Assembly (NCBI RefSeq): GCF_003261055.1
Contig: NZ_CP030073.1
Span: 992,001-1,056,000, forward strand
Reading direction: 5' to 3'
DNA from: Streptomyces cadmiisoli
Lineage (GTDB): Bacteria; Actinomycetota; Actinomycetes; Streptomycetales; Streptomycetaceae
DNA length: 64,000 nt
Numbering within the stretch: the stretch's first letter is position 1; each line of letters opens with the position of its first letter. The position numbers and the translations under genes are program-made. Of the stretch, positions 1 through 9,167 are shown one piece after another. The notes below the pieces were generated by a model. The model had not been told where the DNA came from, searched no databases, and saw nothing but the letters and a program-made list of their open reading frames with translations.

Positions 1-682
1 GGCGGCGGAACAGGCGCGGCGAGTCGGCGTGCAGCACGAACACGCCCGCCACCGCCACCACTCCGGCGAAGATCCCCGCGCCCAAGGCCCGGCGGCGGAA
101 GGCCTCCTCCATCGCGGTGTGCGCGTCGCGCCGGGCCTGACCGGTGAGGAACACGGCGGCGAGATAGGCGCAGACGGTGATCGCGAGCCCTCCGCCGAGG
201 AACGACGTCGGGTTCAGCCAACTGGTCAGCGGGTCTCCGTGCCCGGCCGAGGGAACACGGCCGGAGGCGATGCCACCCGCCACGGTGCCGAAGAAGAACG
301 GAGTGAGCACCGAGGACAACGCGAAGGTCGCACCGGAGATGCGTTCCAACGGGTGGTCGGCCAGTGCGTGGCGGAAGGCGAAGCCCGCCCCCCTGGCCAC
401 GATGCCCAGCGCCGCCAGCCCCAGCGGGAGGTACAACGTGGTGGTGATAGCGGTGAAGGCCTGGGGAAAACCTGTCCAGATCGTCACCAGGCAGAAGACC
501 AGCCAGGTGTGGTTGGCCTCCCACACCGGGCTCACGGAACTGTTGATCAGCTCGCGGGTGCGGTGCCCCCGCCTGCGGCCGCCGGCCGTCAGATCCCAGA
601 AGCCGGCCCCGAAATCGGCGCCGCCGAACAGGGCGTAGGCGATGACACCGACGAAGAGGACCACGGCGATCAGCGTGCTCAT
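1..682 (-). CDS. cydB: Cytochrome bd ubiquinol oxidase subunit II (partial, cut by left edge)
   Basis: This is the N-terminal part (about 227 residues) of the second subunit of cytochrome bd quinol oxidase, an integral membrane enzyme that oxidises quinol and reduces O2. Reading from the ATG at 682, the protein begins with a hydrophobic helix followed by the GGADFGAGFWDL motif typical of CydB, then an NHTWLVF-like segment and further hydrophobic helices. The start overlaps the cydA stop by four bases (ATGA), so the two are translationally coupled, as usual for cydAB. The 3' end lies beyond the window, so the total length and any downstream cydCD genes cannot be judged. Confidence 0.5.
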   Translation of the reverse strand, partial: MSTLIAVVLFVGVIAYALFGGADFGAGFWDLTAGGRRRGHRTRELINSSVSPVWEANHTWLVFCLVTIWTGFPQAFTAITTTLYLPLGLAALGIVARGAGFAFRHALADHPLERISGATFALSSVLTPFFFGTVAGGIASGRVPSAGHGDPLTSWLNPTSFLGGGLAITVCAYLAAVFLTGQARRDAHTAMEEAFRRRALGAGIFAGVVAVAGVFVLHADSPRLFRR

Positions 683-2094
683 GCGTCATCCACTCCATCC
701 GTCCGGGGTCCGGTCGCCGGTGCCCGCTCCGGCCCGTACGGGACGGCGACCGCATCGGTACCCGCCTGCTGCCACCGGCGCCGCATACCGCGGAGCACCA
801 CCACGGCACCGGCGGCGACACAGACGTAGATCGCGAGCACTGCCGCGAACAGCGGCCACAGGTTGCCTTCCGTGGTGACCGCGTCCTCCGTCAGCAGCAG
901 ACCCACGACGGTCCAGGGTTGGCGGCCGACCTCGGTCACCACCCAGCCCGACTCCAGGGACACGAGCGCGACCAGCCCGGCGACGGACGCGCCGCGCAGG
1001 AACCAGCGGTTCGTCGGGACCTCGCGCCGCCGCCACCACAGCCACGCGAACCAGGCCGCCAGCAACAGCAGGAGCGTGGCGGTTCCGACCATGACGTCGA
1101 AGGCGAGGTGCACGATGTTGACGAGTGAGTCGTCCGGGCGCACCTCCGCGGGGATCGCGTCCAGTCCTTGGATCTCGGTGGAAGGGCTGAAACCGGCGAG
1201 GATCGAGGCGGCGTCGGGGATGTCGATCCCGTAGCGCACCTGACCGTCGATCAGGATGCCGCCGAGCGTCTCCGGGACGTGATCACCGGTGGTCGGCACG
1301 AGTTCGATGGCGGCGAACTTGGCCGGTTCCCTGTCGAACACCTGGCGCGCGATCGTGTCCCCCACGAGGAACTGCAACGGCATGGCGATCGCCGCGACGG
1401 TGAAGGGGACCAGGAAACCCATCCGGTGGTAGTAATCATGACGGCCCTTCAGCAGGCCCCAGGCGTAGATGCCCGCGACACCGAAGCCCGCGACGATGTA
1501 CGCCGCGAGAAGCATGTGGACCGTCTCCCACCAGAACGCGCCGTTGAAGAAGACCTCCGACGGGACCACGTCGACCACGCGGCCGTCGCGCATGACGATC
1601 CCCGCGGGCTGGTTCATCCAGCTGTTGGCCGCGATGACGGAGGCCGTGCCGCCGATGCCCGACAGGGTGACCACCACTCCGGTGAAGAAGTGGGGCCATG
1701 CGGGAAGCCTCTTCCAGCCGTAGATGTAGATCGCCATGAAGATGGCTTCGAGAAAGAAGAAGAGTCCTTCGATCGCGAACGGGAACCCGAATGCCGCACC
1801 GTAGTTGCCCATCAGCCCGGGCCAGAGAATCCCCAACTCGAAGGTGAGCACCGTTCCGGACACGGCTCCCACGGCGAACAGCACGGCCGCCACCTGCGAC
1901 CACCGCCGGGCCAGGACCAGGGCCTGTTCGTCACCGCGCCGCAGTCCCCGGTACTGGCAGATCAGCATCATGAAGGTGAACGCGACTCCGAAGGGCACCA
2001 GAATGATGTGGAAGCCCAGGGTGAACGCCATCTGCAGGCGCGCGGGAAGCAACTGCGGCGGTTCCACGGCTCCCACCAGCGCGGACAACTCCAT
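679..2094 (-). CDS. cydA: Cytochrome bd ubiquinol oxidase subunit I
   Basis: This 471-residue, multi-spanning membrane protein is the haem-bearing, quinol-oxidising subunit of cytochrome bd oxidase. The N-terminus has RLQMAFTLGFHIILVPFG, in which His29 matches the haem b595 ligand (His19 in E. coli CydA). Near residue 385 is the signature EVGRQPW. The segment between the quinol-loop helices is short, so this looks like the short-Q-loop (CIO-like) type. It is first in an operon with cydB (four-base overlap). The ATG at 2094 is preceded by a modest purine stretch (GAAAGAGA). No clear Rex operator (TTGTGAA-N4-TTCACAA type) is visible upstream, although Rex commonly controls cyd genes in Streptomyces. 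Confidence 0.5.
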   Translation of the reverse strand: MELSALVGAVEPPQLLPARLQMAFTLGFHIILVPFGVAFTFMMLICQYRGLRRGDEQALVLARRWSQVAAVLFAVGAVSGTVLTFELGILWPGLMGNYGAAFGFPFAIEGLFFFLEAIFMAIYIYGWKRLPAWPHFFTGVVVTLSGIGGTASVIAANSWMNQPAGIVMRDGRVVDVVPSEVFFNGAFWWETVHMLLAAYIVAGFGVAGIYAWGLLKGRHDYYHRMGFLVPFTVAAIAMPLQFLVGDTIARQVFDREPAKFAAIELVPTTGDHVPETLGGILIDGQVRYGIDIPDAASILAGFSPSTEIQGLDAIPAEVRPDDSLVNIVHLAFDVMVGTATLLLLLAAWFAWLWWRRREVPTNRWFLRGASVAGLVALVSLESGWVVTEVGRQPWTVVGLLLTEDAVTTEGNLWPLFAAVLAIYVCVAAGAVVVLRGMRRRWQQAGTDAVAVPYGPERAPATGPRTDGVDDA

Positions 2095-2445
2095 GAAGTC
2101 TCTTTCGGGCTCGTAGGAAGCAGCAGTTCACGGTGCGATCCCGGGACGGGGCCACCACCGGTCTGCTGCGTGTCCGGATGTCCGTGTCGTTCTCGATTTG
2201 CTGGAGCATTCACTGGGCGCCGCCTGCGCCGAGTATGCAGGACGCGGGTACGGCAGCACCCTCAAGCGCTGGGCGCGTGTTGGGCCCCGATCGGCGATCA
2301 CCCCCGGCGGGCGGAGTGCCGCTCCACCGGTCGCGACGCCGCAGGGAAACGGATGTGCGAATGTCGGTGCCACGTGATAGTCACTACGTCCACGAGGGGG
2401 GTGATCATCGGCCTCTCGTGTCAGGACACGGCAAGGGGTGGGGAC
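2095..2445. other. Divergent intergenic region between cydA and the plus-strand 2446 gene
   Basis: About 350 bases that must hold the promoters of cydA (leftward) and of the 2446 gene (rightward). I see no convincing coding sequence, no Rex-type palindrome and no strong -10/-35 pair. The RBS of the rightward gene (AAGGGGTGGGG) is at its right end. Confidence 0.5.
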
Positions 2446-3423
2446 ATGGCGTTGCTCCGTGACTTGGGGCTCACGCTGGGCAAATGGGCGGGTCGGCCCG
2501 TCGCGCAGGTGCAGCAGGACTCGGGCGATCCCGAGGTGCAGCGGGTGCGCAAGGCCGCCGAGGCGGCGGACTGGGCCACCGTGCGCGCCGTGCTCGAAGC
2601 ACGGCCCGAGAGCGAGGACCGTACGGAACTCCTGTCGGCCGTCAGTGACACCGCGGGCGTGGAACGGTGGATCACCGAGGTGCTGGAGGCCGAGCCGGAC
2701 GCGACGCTGCCCCGGCTCGTCGCGGGGATGCGCCACATCAGCTGGGCCTGGGAGGCCCGGACGGGGGCGCGGGCCAAGCACGTCTCACGCGAGCAGTTCG
2801 AGGTGTTCCACACCCGGCTGCGCACGGCCGAGCAGTGGCTGTACGAGGTGGCGGAGCGCGAGCCGGGATGGGTCTCGCCCTGGTACGGCCTCCAGACCAC
2901 CGGTCGCGGCCTGCAGGTCGGCCAGGCCGTCGCACGGCGCCGGTTCGAGGCGACGGTGCGACGCGACCCGTACCACCTGGGCGCACACACGCAACAGCTC
3001 CAGCAGGTCTGCGACAAGTGGGGCGGCTCCCACGAGGAGATGCACGCCTTCGCTCGCGAGTCCGCGTTCGGCGCGCCCGGTGGCACGCTGCTGGGCCAGC
3101 TCGTCGCGATCGCGCACATCGAGCAGTGGCTCTCCCTCGACGCCGGACCGGACACCGAGTACATCCGCCGGCCCGAGGTCACGCTGTCCCTGCGGGAAGC
3201 GGCCGACCACTCGTTCCGGCACCCGGACTTCGTCCGCGGCGGCGCCTGGATCCAGGTCCTCAACACCTTCGCCATGGCGTTCTCGCTGGCCGGGAACCGC
3301 CACATGGCGCGGGAGTGCTTCGAGGCCATCGACGGCCGGGTGACCGAGTTCCCCTGGTACTACCTCAACGGCTCCGACCCTGCCGCGGCCTATCGCAGGC
3401 ACCGTTCGGCGGCCGGGCGCTGA
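2446..3423 (+). CDS. Hypothetical alpha-helical protein upstream of HSP90
   Basis: This 325-residue protein belongs to no family I can name with certainty. It has no signal peptide or membrane segment. The composition is Ala/Glu/Arg-rich with many short amphipathic helices and regularly spaced Trp/Tyr residues (for example ISWAWEAR, EQWLYEVAEREPGW, WYYLNG), which suggests a helical-repeat, TPR-like solenoid. The ATG at 2446 is chosen because a G-rich ribosome-binding sequence lies just before it; the frame stays open upstream but without a better start. It ends 96 bases before the HSP90 gene on the same strand, so the two may be co-transcribed. A role with the chaperone is inference from position only. 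Confidence 0.5.
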   Translation: MALLRDLGLTLGKWAGRPVAQVQQDSGDPEVQRVRKAAEAADWATVRAVLEARPESEDRTELLSAVSDTAGVERWITEVLEAEPDATLPRLVAGMRHISWAWEARTGARAKHVSREQFEVFHTRLRTAEQWLYEVAEREPGWVSPWYGLQTTGRGLQVGQAVARRRFEATVRRDPYHLGAHTQQLQQVCDKWGGSHEEMHAFARESAFGAPGGTLLGQLVAIAHIEQWLSLDAGPDTEYIRRPEVTLSLREAADHSFRHPDFVRGGAWIQVLNTFAMAFSLAGNRHMARECFEAIDGRVTEFPWYYLNGSDPAAAYRRHRSAAGR

Positions 3424-3519
3424 CCCGGCGCGACCAGCTCCGGGGGCAACGCCCTCCGTACCTTTCCCTCCGCGTCCGCGCCGCACGGCACGGGCGCGCC
3501 CACCGAAAGACTCCGTCAG

Positions 3520-5382
3520 GTGCCTCACTCCGAGACCGCTCACACCTTCCAGGTCGACCTGCGCGGCCTGGTCGACCTGCTGTCCCACCACCTCTACTCA
3601 AGTCCCCGTGTATACCTGCGCGAACTGCTGCAGAACGCCGTCGACGCCATCACGGCCCGGCAGGCGGTCGAGCCCTCGGCGCCCGGCACCATCACGGTGC
3701 GCACCGGTGACACCATCACCGTCACGGACACCGGCATCGGCCTGACCGAGGCCGATGTGCACCGGTTCCTCGCCACCATCGGGCGCAGTTCCAAGCGGAC
3801 CGCGGACGGCTCGCTCGACGGTGCCGGACTCGACGCCGCCCGCGGCGAGTTCATCGGCCAGTTCGGCATCGGCCTGCTCGCCTGCTTCGTCATCGCCGAC
3901 GAGATCAGCGTCGTCAGCCGGACCGCCGCCGACCCCTCGGCCCCCGCCGTCGAGTGGCGCGGCCACTCCGACGGCCGCTACACCATCCGTGCCCTGCCCG
4001 CGTCCGCCGTGCCCGAGCCGGGCACCACCGTGCGGCTGACCCCGCGCGCGGACAACGCCGAGTGGACCAGCCCCGAGCAGGTCGTCGCCCTGGCCCGGCA
4101 CTACGGCGGGCTGCTCCGGCACGAGGTCACCGTCGTCGGGCCGCGCGGCGACACCCACCGGATCAACGACACACCCCCGTGGGAGCACACGCACCGCTCC
4201 CCGCTGGCCCGCCGCGAGGCGCTCACCGCGTACTGCCGCACCCTCTTCGACTTCACCCCGCTCGACACCATCGAGCTGGACCTCCCGGCGGCCGGACTGC
4301 GCGGCGTCGCCTACGTCCTGCCCACCGCCGTGAGCCCGGCGCAGCGCGCGGGACACCGCGTCCACCTCAAGGGCATGCTGCTCACCGACCAGGCCCCCGA
4401 GCTGCTGCCCGACTGGGCGTTCTTCGTACGCTGCGTCGTCGACACCACGAGCCTGCGCCCGACCGCCTCCCGGGAGGCCCTGTACGAGGACGGCACGCTG
4501 TCGGCCGTACGGGACGCCCTGGGCGAGCGGATCCGTGACTGGCTCACCGGTCTCGCAGCCAGCGATCCGTCGCTGCTGCACCGCTTCATCGACACCCACC
4601 ACCTCGCCGTCAAGGCGCTCGCCCGCTACGACGACGAGCTGCTGCGCATCGTGCTGCCGTGGCTGCCCTTCGAGACCACCGACGGCAATGTCACCCTGGA
4701 GGAGTTCGCGCGGACGCACCCCACCCTCCTGGTCACACGCAGCGTCGAGGAGTTCCGCCAGGTCGCCCCCATCGCCGCGGCCGCCGGCCTCGGCGTCGTC
4801 AACGGCGGCTACACCTACGACCGCGACCTGGTGCACCGGCTGCCCGAGATCCGCCCGGGAACGGCCGTCACGGACCTCGACCCGGCCACCGTCACCGCGC
4901 ACCTCGACTCCGTGGACCCGGGCGCCGAACTGAGGGCGGCGGCTTTTCTCGCGGTCGCCCGGGAGACGATCGGTGAGCACGACTGCGACGTCGTCCTGCG
5001 GGACTTCCAGCCCGTCTCCGCGCCCGCCCTGCTGCTCGACAACCGCGAGGCGCGCCACGAACGGACCAGGTCGAGCCTCGCCGCCGAGAGCGACGGCCTG
5101 TGGGCGGACATCCTCGGCTCGCTGCGCCACGACACCCCGCGCGCCCAGCTCGTCCTGAACCACCTCAACCCGCTGGTCCGTCAGGCGATCACGATCACCG
5201 AGCGCGGTCTGGCCGTCACGACCGCCGAGGCCCTGTACGGCCAGGCCCTCCTGCTCAGTCGCCGCCCGCTGCGCGCCGGCGAGAGCGCCCTGCTCAACCG
5301 GGCCTTCATCGGCCTGCTCACCCACGCCATGCACCACCCCGGCACGGCCGCACCCGGCGCTGAGCCCCGGAAGGAACTGTAG
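3520..5382 (+). CDS. HSP90 family chaperone (HtpG-like ATPase)
   Basis: This 620-residue cytosolic chaperone is close to the length of E. coli HtpG. The N-terminal GHKL ATPase domain is clear. YLRELLQNAVDA contains the catalytic Glu35 and the Mg/ATP residues Asn39 and Asp42, DTGIGL at 70-75 is the second ATP motif, and GQFGIGL at 113-119 is the third. A middle domain follows; its RPTASREALYEDG segment corresponds to the conserved catalytic-loop region. The C-terminus ends PRKEL rather than an EEVD-type tail. The start is GTG at 3520. The stop codon directly abuts the ATG of a 1009-residue TPR protein, so the pair is tightly coupled. It is more divergent than housekeeping HtpG, so a dedicated client or partner is plausible (inference). 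Confidence 0.5.
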   Translation: MPHSETAHTFQVDLRGLVDLLSHHLYSSPRVYLRELLQNAVDAITARQAVEPSAPGTITVRTGDTITVTDTGIGLTEADVHRFLATIGRSSKRTADGSLDGAGLDAARGEFIGQFGIGLLACFVIADEISVVSRTAADPSAPAVEWRGHSDGRYTIRALPASAVPEPGTTVRLTPRADNAEWTSPEQVVALARHYGGLLRHEVTVVGPRGDTHRINDTPPWEHTHRSPLARREALTAYCRTLFDFTPLDTIELDLPAAGLRGVAYVLPTAVSPAQRAGHRVHLKGMLLTDQAPELLPDWAFFVRCVVDTTSLRPTASREALYEDGTLSAVRDALGERIRDWLTGLAASDPSLLHRFIDTHHLAVKALARYDDELLRIVLPWLPFETTDGNVTLEEFARTHPTLLVTRSVEEFRQVAPIAAAAGLGVVNGGYTYDRDLVHRLPEIRPGTAVTDLDPATVTAHLDSVDPGAELRAAAFLAVARETIGEHDCDVVLRDFQPVSAPALLLDNREARHERTRSSLAAESDGLWADILGSLRHDTPRAQLVLNHLNPLVRQAITITERGLAVTTAEALYGQALLLSRRPLRAGESALLNRAFIGLLTHAMHHPGTAAPGAEPRKEL

Positions 5383-8300
5383 ATGCTGGAAACCCCCGAG
5401 GCCGTGGTCGAGGCGCTCCGCGAGAACCACGACCGTCCCCACGGTGTGCAGCGCACCATCACCGCCGAGGAACTCGTCGAGGCGGCGGAACCCTTCGACA
5501 AGCCGGACGTCCTCGTCACCGCCCTGCTGGAGCTGATGACGGCGTACGAGTACACCGGCGAGCACCGCAAGTCGCCCGTCGTCTTCGCCCGGCTGCTCAA
5601 AGTGTGGGACACCGCTCCCGAGTCGTTCAGCCAGTGGGAGGCCCACCAGGTCTTCTGGCGCTTCAAGTGGGTGACGACGTCCCTGCTGCAGGTACCGGAC
5701 GTGCCGCTCGCGACCGTCGACGGCTGGATCGGCCGGATGCGCAGCCGCTACGAGGCGGCCGAGCACGGCATGCAGCCGGTGGCGGCGATGCGCTACCACG
5801 TCGCGGCGCACACCGGCGTCGGCCTGGCCGACGCCTTCGACCTGTGGGTCACCCGGCCCCGTACCGAGCTGAGTGACTGTGAGGCCTGCGAGATCCGGTA
5901 CCTCGCCGGACACCAGGTGACGACGGGCGAGGACGCGGCGGCCCTCGACACCTGGGCGCCCGTCCTGGCCGGCTCCACGGCGTGCAGCGAGGAACCGCAG
6001 ATGAGCCAGGCGCGCGCGCTGCTGCCGCTGGTGCGCCTCGGCCGTACCGACGAGGCCCGCTCCCACCACCTCACCGGCTACCGGCGGGTCCGCGGGAACA
6101 CCGGCATGATGCACGAGGTGGGTCTGCACGTGGAGTTCTGCGCCCTGACGCGCAACGAGGGCCGCGGCCTGGAGATCCTCGCCGAGAACCGGCCCCTGTA
6201 CGAAGCGACCGGCGCGCCGCTGGACCGCGTGGGCTTCCTCACCGGCGTGGAGGTACTGCTCGCCCGGCTGGTCGAGGACGGGCACGGCGCCACGCCCGTC
6301 GCCGGCCCGCCCGGCCGGAACTGGACCGCGCAGGAACTCCTCGCCCACGTCCGGTCCGAGGGGGACCGGCTCACCGCCGCCTTCGACGCGCGCAACGCCA
6401 CCACGGCCGTCGGGGAGCGCCGCCGGCTGCGCCTCGCCCAGGGTCCGCTGCTCGACGAACCGCTGCCGCTGGGACTGCGGACGTCCTCCGCCCGCCCGCA
6501 CGCCCCGGCCACCGCCCCGGCCGCCGTCCCCCCGGCCGCCACCCGGACGGAGGTGCCCGACGACTTCGTCACCCTGGTGCGCGAGGCACGCCGCATGGCG
6601 TCCGTGGGACACCCGGCAGGCATCCGGCTCTGGTCCCGTGTCGCGGAACGCCTCACCGACGGCACCGCGGTACACGACGACCGGCTCGGTCCGCCGGACC
6701 TGCTGCACGCGGAACTCGCCGAGCACCGCGCGCGCCTGCACGCGCAGGAGGACCGCACCGCGGACAGCGTCAGCGAGCTGAAGCGGAGCGCCGAGCTGTT
6801 CGAACGGCTCGAGATGCCCTGGCACGCCCTGTCCACCCGCACGCACGCCCTGGCCAGGGCCACGTCCCTCGACAGTGCCCCGCAGAGCTCGGAATCCGAG
6901 GAGGGCGACGGGACGGCCCCCGGCACCGGGCGGCCGGACGAGGACACCATCCGGGCCGGCATCGACGAGGCACTGCGCGAGCTGGAGCGGCTCAAGACCG
7001 AGGCCCCCCTCACGGGCGAGGCACGCGGCGCCGGGGAGGCCGCCTACGGTGCCGACGTGCAGACGGAGCGCGAGCTGGAGTGCCTCTCCGTACTGCACTC
7101 CTGCACCTTCGCCGCCTACGAGGAAGTACTGCGGCAGCTCCCGCAGGCCCCCGACTCCGCGATGGAGCGATTCGAGGAGACCGCTCGCCGGCTCCACGCC
7201 GAGGCCGAGCAGCTGGGCTTCCCCCACCAGGTGGCCAACGCACGGCAGTTCGTCGCCGATCTGGCCGCCCGCACCGGTGACCTGGCCCGCGCGGAGACGG
7301 AGCTGCGCGCCGCTCTGGAGGACATCGACGGGTCCGAGCGGCCCTGGCGCGCCACGCGCCCGCGCGCCATGCTCGCCCAGATGATGCTGGCCCAGGACGA
7401 ACCGGAAGCGGCCGTGGACCTGCTGCACCAGGTGATCGCGGATACCGTCCGCCACGACGACACGGAGTTCCCGCTCGCGCCGACGTACGCGCTGCTCGGC
7501 CATGCCGCCACGCACATGGGGGACTTCGGCGCGGCCGTACGTCATCTGTCCGAGGCCGCCACCCGCTACGACCACAAGGACGCGCCCGACGACGCCGCCG
7601 ACGTACGGCTCCAGCTCGCGGACGTCCTGGCCCGCAGCGGGCAGCAGGCCGACGCCGTCGCGGTCCTCGAGTCCGTACTCGCGGACGAGGCCGCGTCCTC
7701 GCTGGACGCACGACTGCGCGCCCAGGCCCGGCTGACGCTGGCGCGCGGACTGCGGGAGCTGGAGGAGTACCTGGCCTCGGCCGAGGAGTTCCTGCTTCTG
7801 GCGGACACCGTCGCCGGCTGGGAGGACGACGCCGCGATCCACACGCTGGTGGCGGCGGAGACCGCGACGGCGCTGGCGCTGGCCGACCGCTGGGACGCGG
7901 CCGGCACCGCCTACCAGCGCGCCGTCGCGTCCCACGCCGAGGCACCCAACCCGAGCCTGATCATGCACATGATGTGCGAGTTCGCACGTCTGGTCATGCT
8001 GGCCCAGGGACCGGACGGGCTGGACACGGCGCTGGCGCACCTGGCGGAGGCCGACGCGGTCGGGGCCGCCGTACCCGAGGGCACGGAGACCTTCGTCTCC
8101 TGGTTCGAGTCCGGCACCGTGCACTACCGCCGCGCCCGCGTCCTGGCGGAGGCCGAACGCTTCCCGGAGGCCCTGACCGAGGCGGAGGCGGCCATCGCCG
8201 CCCACGAACAGGGCGGCGAGCAGGGCGAGACGCCCCGCGCGGAAGCGGTCCGCATCGCGGCCCTGATCGAGGGGAACGGCCTGGAGCGGTTCAACGACGC

Positions 8301-8412
8301 GGTGGTCCGCCTGACCGCGGCATCCCGACGCTGCCGCCACGCGAACCTCCCCGAGGCGGCGCAGATCCTCGACGCCCTGCGCGAGGACTACCTGACCCGC
8401 CAACAGGCCTGA
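5383..8412 (+). CDS. Large tetratricopeptide-repeat protein coupled to HSP90
   Basis: This 1009-residue soluble protein is built from helical repeats. TPR-like units are most evident at about residues 600-960, for example GDLARAETELRAALEDIDG, EAAVDLLHQVIADTV, GDFGAAVRHLSEAATRY and GQQADAVAVLESVLADEAA. A low-complexity Ala/Pro segment near residues 365-385 separates an N-terminal helical region from this C-terminal repeat array. There is no signal peptide, membrane helix or catalytic motif. The gene starts immediately after the HSP90 stop codon with no gap, which implies one transcript and translational coupling. TPR proteins are the classic co-chaperones of eukaryotic HSP90, so a scaffold or adaptor role for the neighbouring bacterial HSP90 is an attractive inference without direct evidence. 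Confidence 0.5.
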   Translation: MLETPEAVVEALRENHDRPHGVQRTITAEELVEAAEPFDKPDVLVTALLELMTAYEYTGEHRKSPVVFARLLKVWDTAPESFSQWEAHQVFWRFKWVTTSLLQVPDVPLATVDGWIGRMRSRYEAAEHGMQPVAAMRYHVAAHTGVGLADAFDLWVTRPRTELSDCEACEIRYLAGHQVTTGEDAAALDTWAPVLAGSTACSEEPQMSQARALLPLVRLGRTDEARSHHLTGYRRVRGNTGMMHEVGLHVEFCALTRNEGRGLEILAENRPLYEATGAPLDRVGFLTGVEVLLARLVEDGHGATPVAGPPGRNWTAQELLAHVRSEGDRLTAAFDARNATTAVGERRRLRLAQGPLLDEPLPLGLRTSSARPHAPATAPAAVPPAATRTEVPDDFVTLVREARRMASVGHPAGIRLWSRVAERLTDGTAVHDDRLGPPDLLHAELAEHRARLHAQEDRTADSVSELKRSAELFERLEMPWHALSTRTHALARATSLDSAPQSSESEEGDGTAPGTGRPDEDTIRAGIDEALRELERLKTEAPLTGEARGAGEAAYGADVQTERELECLSVLHSCTFAAYEEVLRQLPQAPDSAMERFEETARRLHAEAEQLGFPHQVANARQFVADLAARTGDLARAETELRAALEDIDGSERPWRATRPRAMLAQMMLAQDEPEAAVDLLHQVIADTVRHDDTEFPLAPTYALLGHAATHMGDFGAAVRHLSEAATRYDHKDAPDDAADVRLQLADVLARSGQQADAVAVLESVLADEAASSLDARLRAQARLTLARGLRELEEYLASAEEFLLLADTVAGWEDDAAIHTLVAAETATALALADRWDAAGTAYQRAVASHAEAPNPSLIMHMMCEFARLVMLAQGPDGLDTALAHLAEADAVGAAVPEGTETFVSWFESGTVHYRRARVLAEAERFPEALTEAEAAIAAHEQGGEQGETPRAEAVRIAALIEGNGLERFNDAVVRLTAASRRCRHANLPEAAQILDALREDYLTRQQA

Positions 8413-8779
8413 CAACTCCCACCGTCCCGGGACCGACGCACCCTGCTGAAGACAGGCGTGGGTCCCGGGACGCCGGTTGCCGACCGGCAGACGACCGGCC
8501 GGGCGGGCCCCGAGATGCCTCAGAACCGTACGTGGACTTGTCGAGTACGCCCCCGACGGCACCGTGGAGAACGAGACGAGCAGGACCGTCCAGAACGAGA
8601 TCCGCTCAGCACCCTTCGGCAGCACACGCCCACTCCACACCTCGATGTGGGCTCTGGTCACACAAAGCTCGGGACGCATGGGCTCATCGCTCGCCCCGCT
8701 CCGTTGAGAACGGGGACGAGCCATGCGCTCGAAACGCGCTCGCGGCGGTCGGTGAGCAGGGGCTGAATGATCCGACCGG
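8413..8779. other. Intergenic region with terminator, otherwise no recognised feature
   Basis: About 370 bases between the TPR gene and the leftward small membrane protein. Apart from the hairpin at 8423-8472 I see no coding sequence with database-like character, no repeat and no clear promoter. Short open frames here have no convincing RBS. Confidence 0.5.
8423..8472 (+). terminator. Strong hairpin after the HSP90-TPR operon
   Basis: The arms CGTCCCGGGACC (8423-8434) and GGTCCCGGGACG (8461-8472) are perfectly complementary, with four more pairs (ACGC/GCGT) just inside. The hairpin lies 11 bases after the TPR-protein stop and ends the operon. Confidence 0.5.
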
Positions 8780-8974
8780 CTAGCCGCTCCGCGCCTCCCC
8801 CGTGCCTTCCGCCTGCGGCGGTGTGGTGGTTCCGCCCGGGACCAGGACGGCGAGGGTGTTGCGCGCTTCGAGTCGGAGCGTGCGGCGCCGCGCGAAGGTC
8901 GCGGTGAGCGCGAGGATCGAGACCGTGCCTCCGTAGAGCGCGGCGGCAATCGTGGAGAGGAGCCCGACCGTCAT
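8780..8974 (-). CDS. Small single-pass membrane protein (hypothetical)
   Basis: This 64-residue protein begins with a hydrophobic N-terminal helix (about residues 3-27, MTVGLLSTIAAALYGGTVSI and onward) followed by a basic stop-transfer cluster (FARRRTLRLEAR) and a polar Gly/Thr/Pro-rich tail. This is the layout of short predicted membrane proteins common in Streptomyces genomes. The ATG at 8974 follows a GAAAGG ribosome-binding sequence about 12 bases upstream. I do not know its function. It stands alone between a rightward terminator and the leftward catabolic operon. Confidence 0.5.
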   Translation of the reverse strand: MTVGLLSTIAAALYGGTVSILALTATFARRRTLRLEARNTLAVLVPGGTTTPPQAEGTGEARSG

Positions 8975-9167
8975 CGGGCACGCACCTTTCTTCCCCCGTT
9001 CGGCCGCCGGTACAGCACACGGCGGGCGGTGATGCGTTTCCCCTCCACCATACGCGCGTCGTCAACTCCCCGTCACCCACCGCGTCTTGTCGGTCGCGAC
9101 GGCGTGATGCGGCGCACCGTGCCGCCCGGCGACGGAGCGGTTCACGCCTGACTCCTGTGCGATGTCG

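Noticed and set aside
2095-2445. Possible Rex operator upstream of cydA
   Set aside because: No TTGTGAA-N4-TTCACAA-like sequence is visible; only isolated TTCAC fragments.
3598-8949. A 1783-codon leftward open frame opposite the HSP90 and TPR genes
   Set aside because: It lies antisense to well-supported genes, is Gly/Arg/Val-rich in shadow fashion, and has no domain. It exists because GC-rich codons rarely form stops on the opposite strand.
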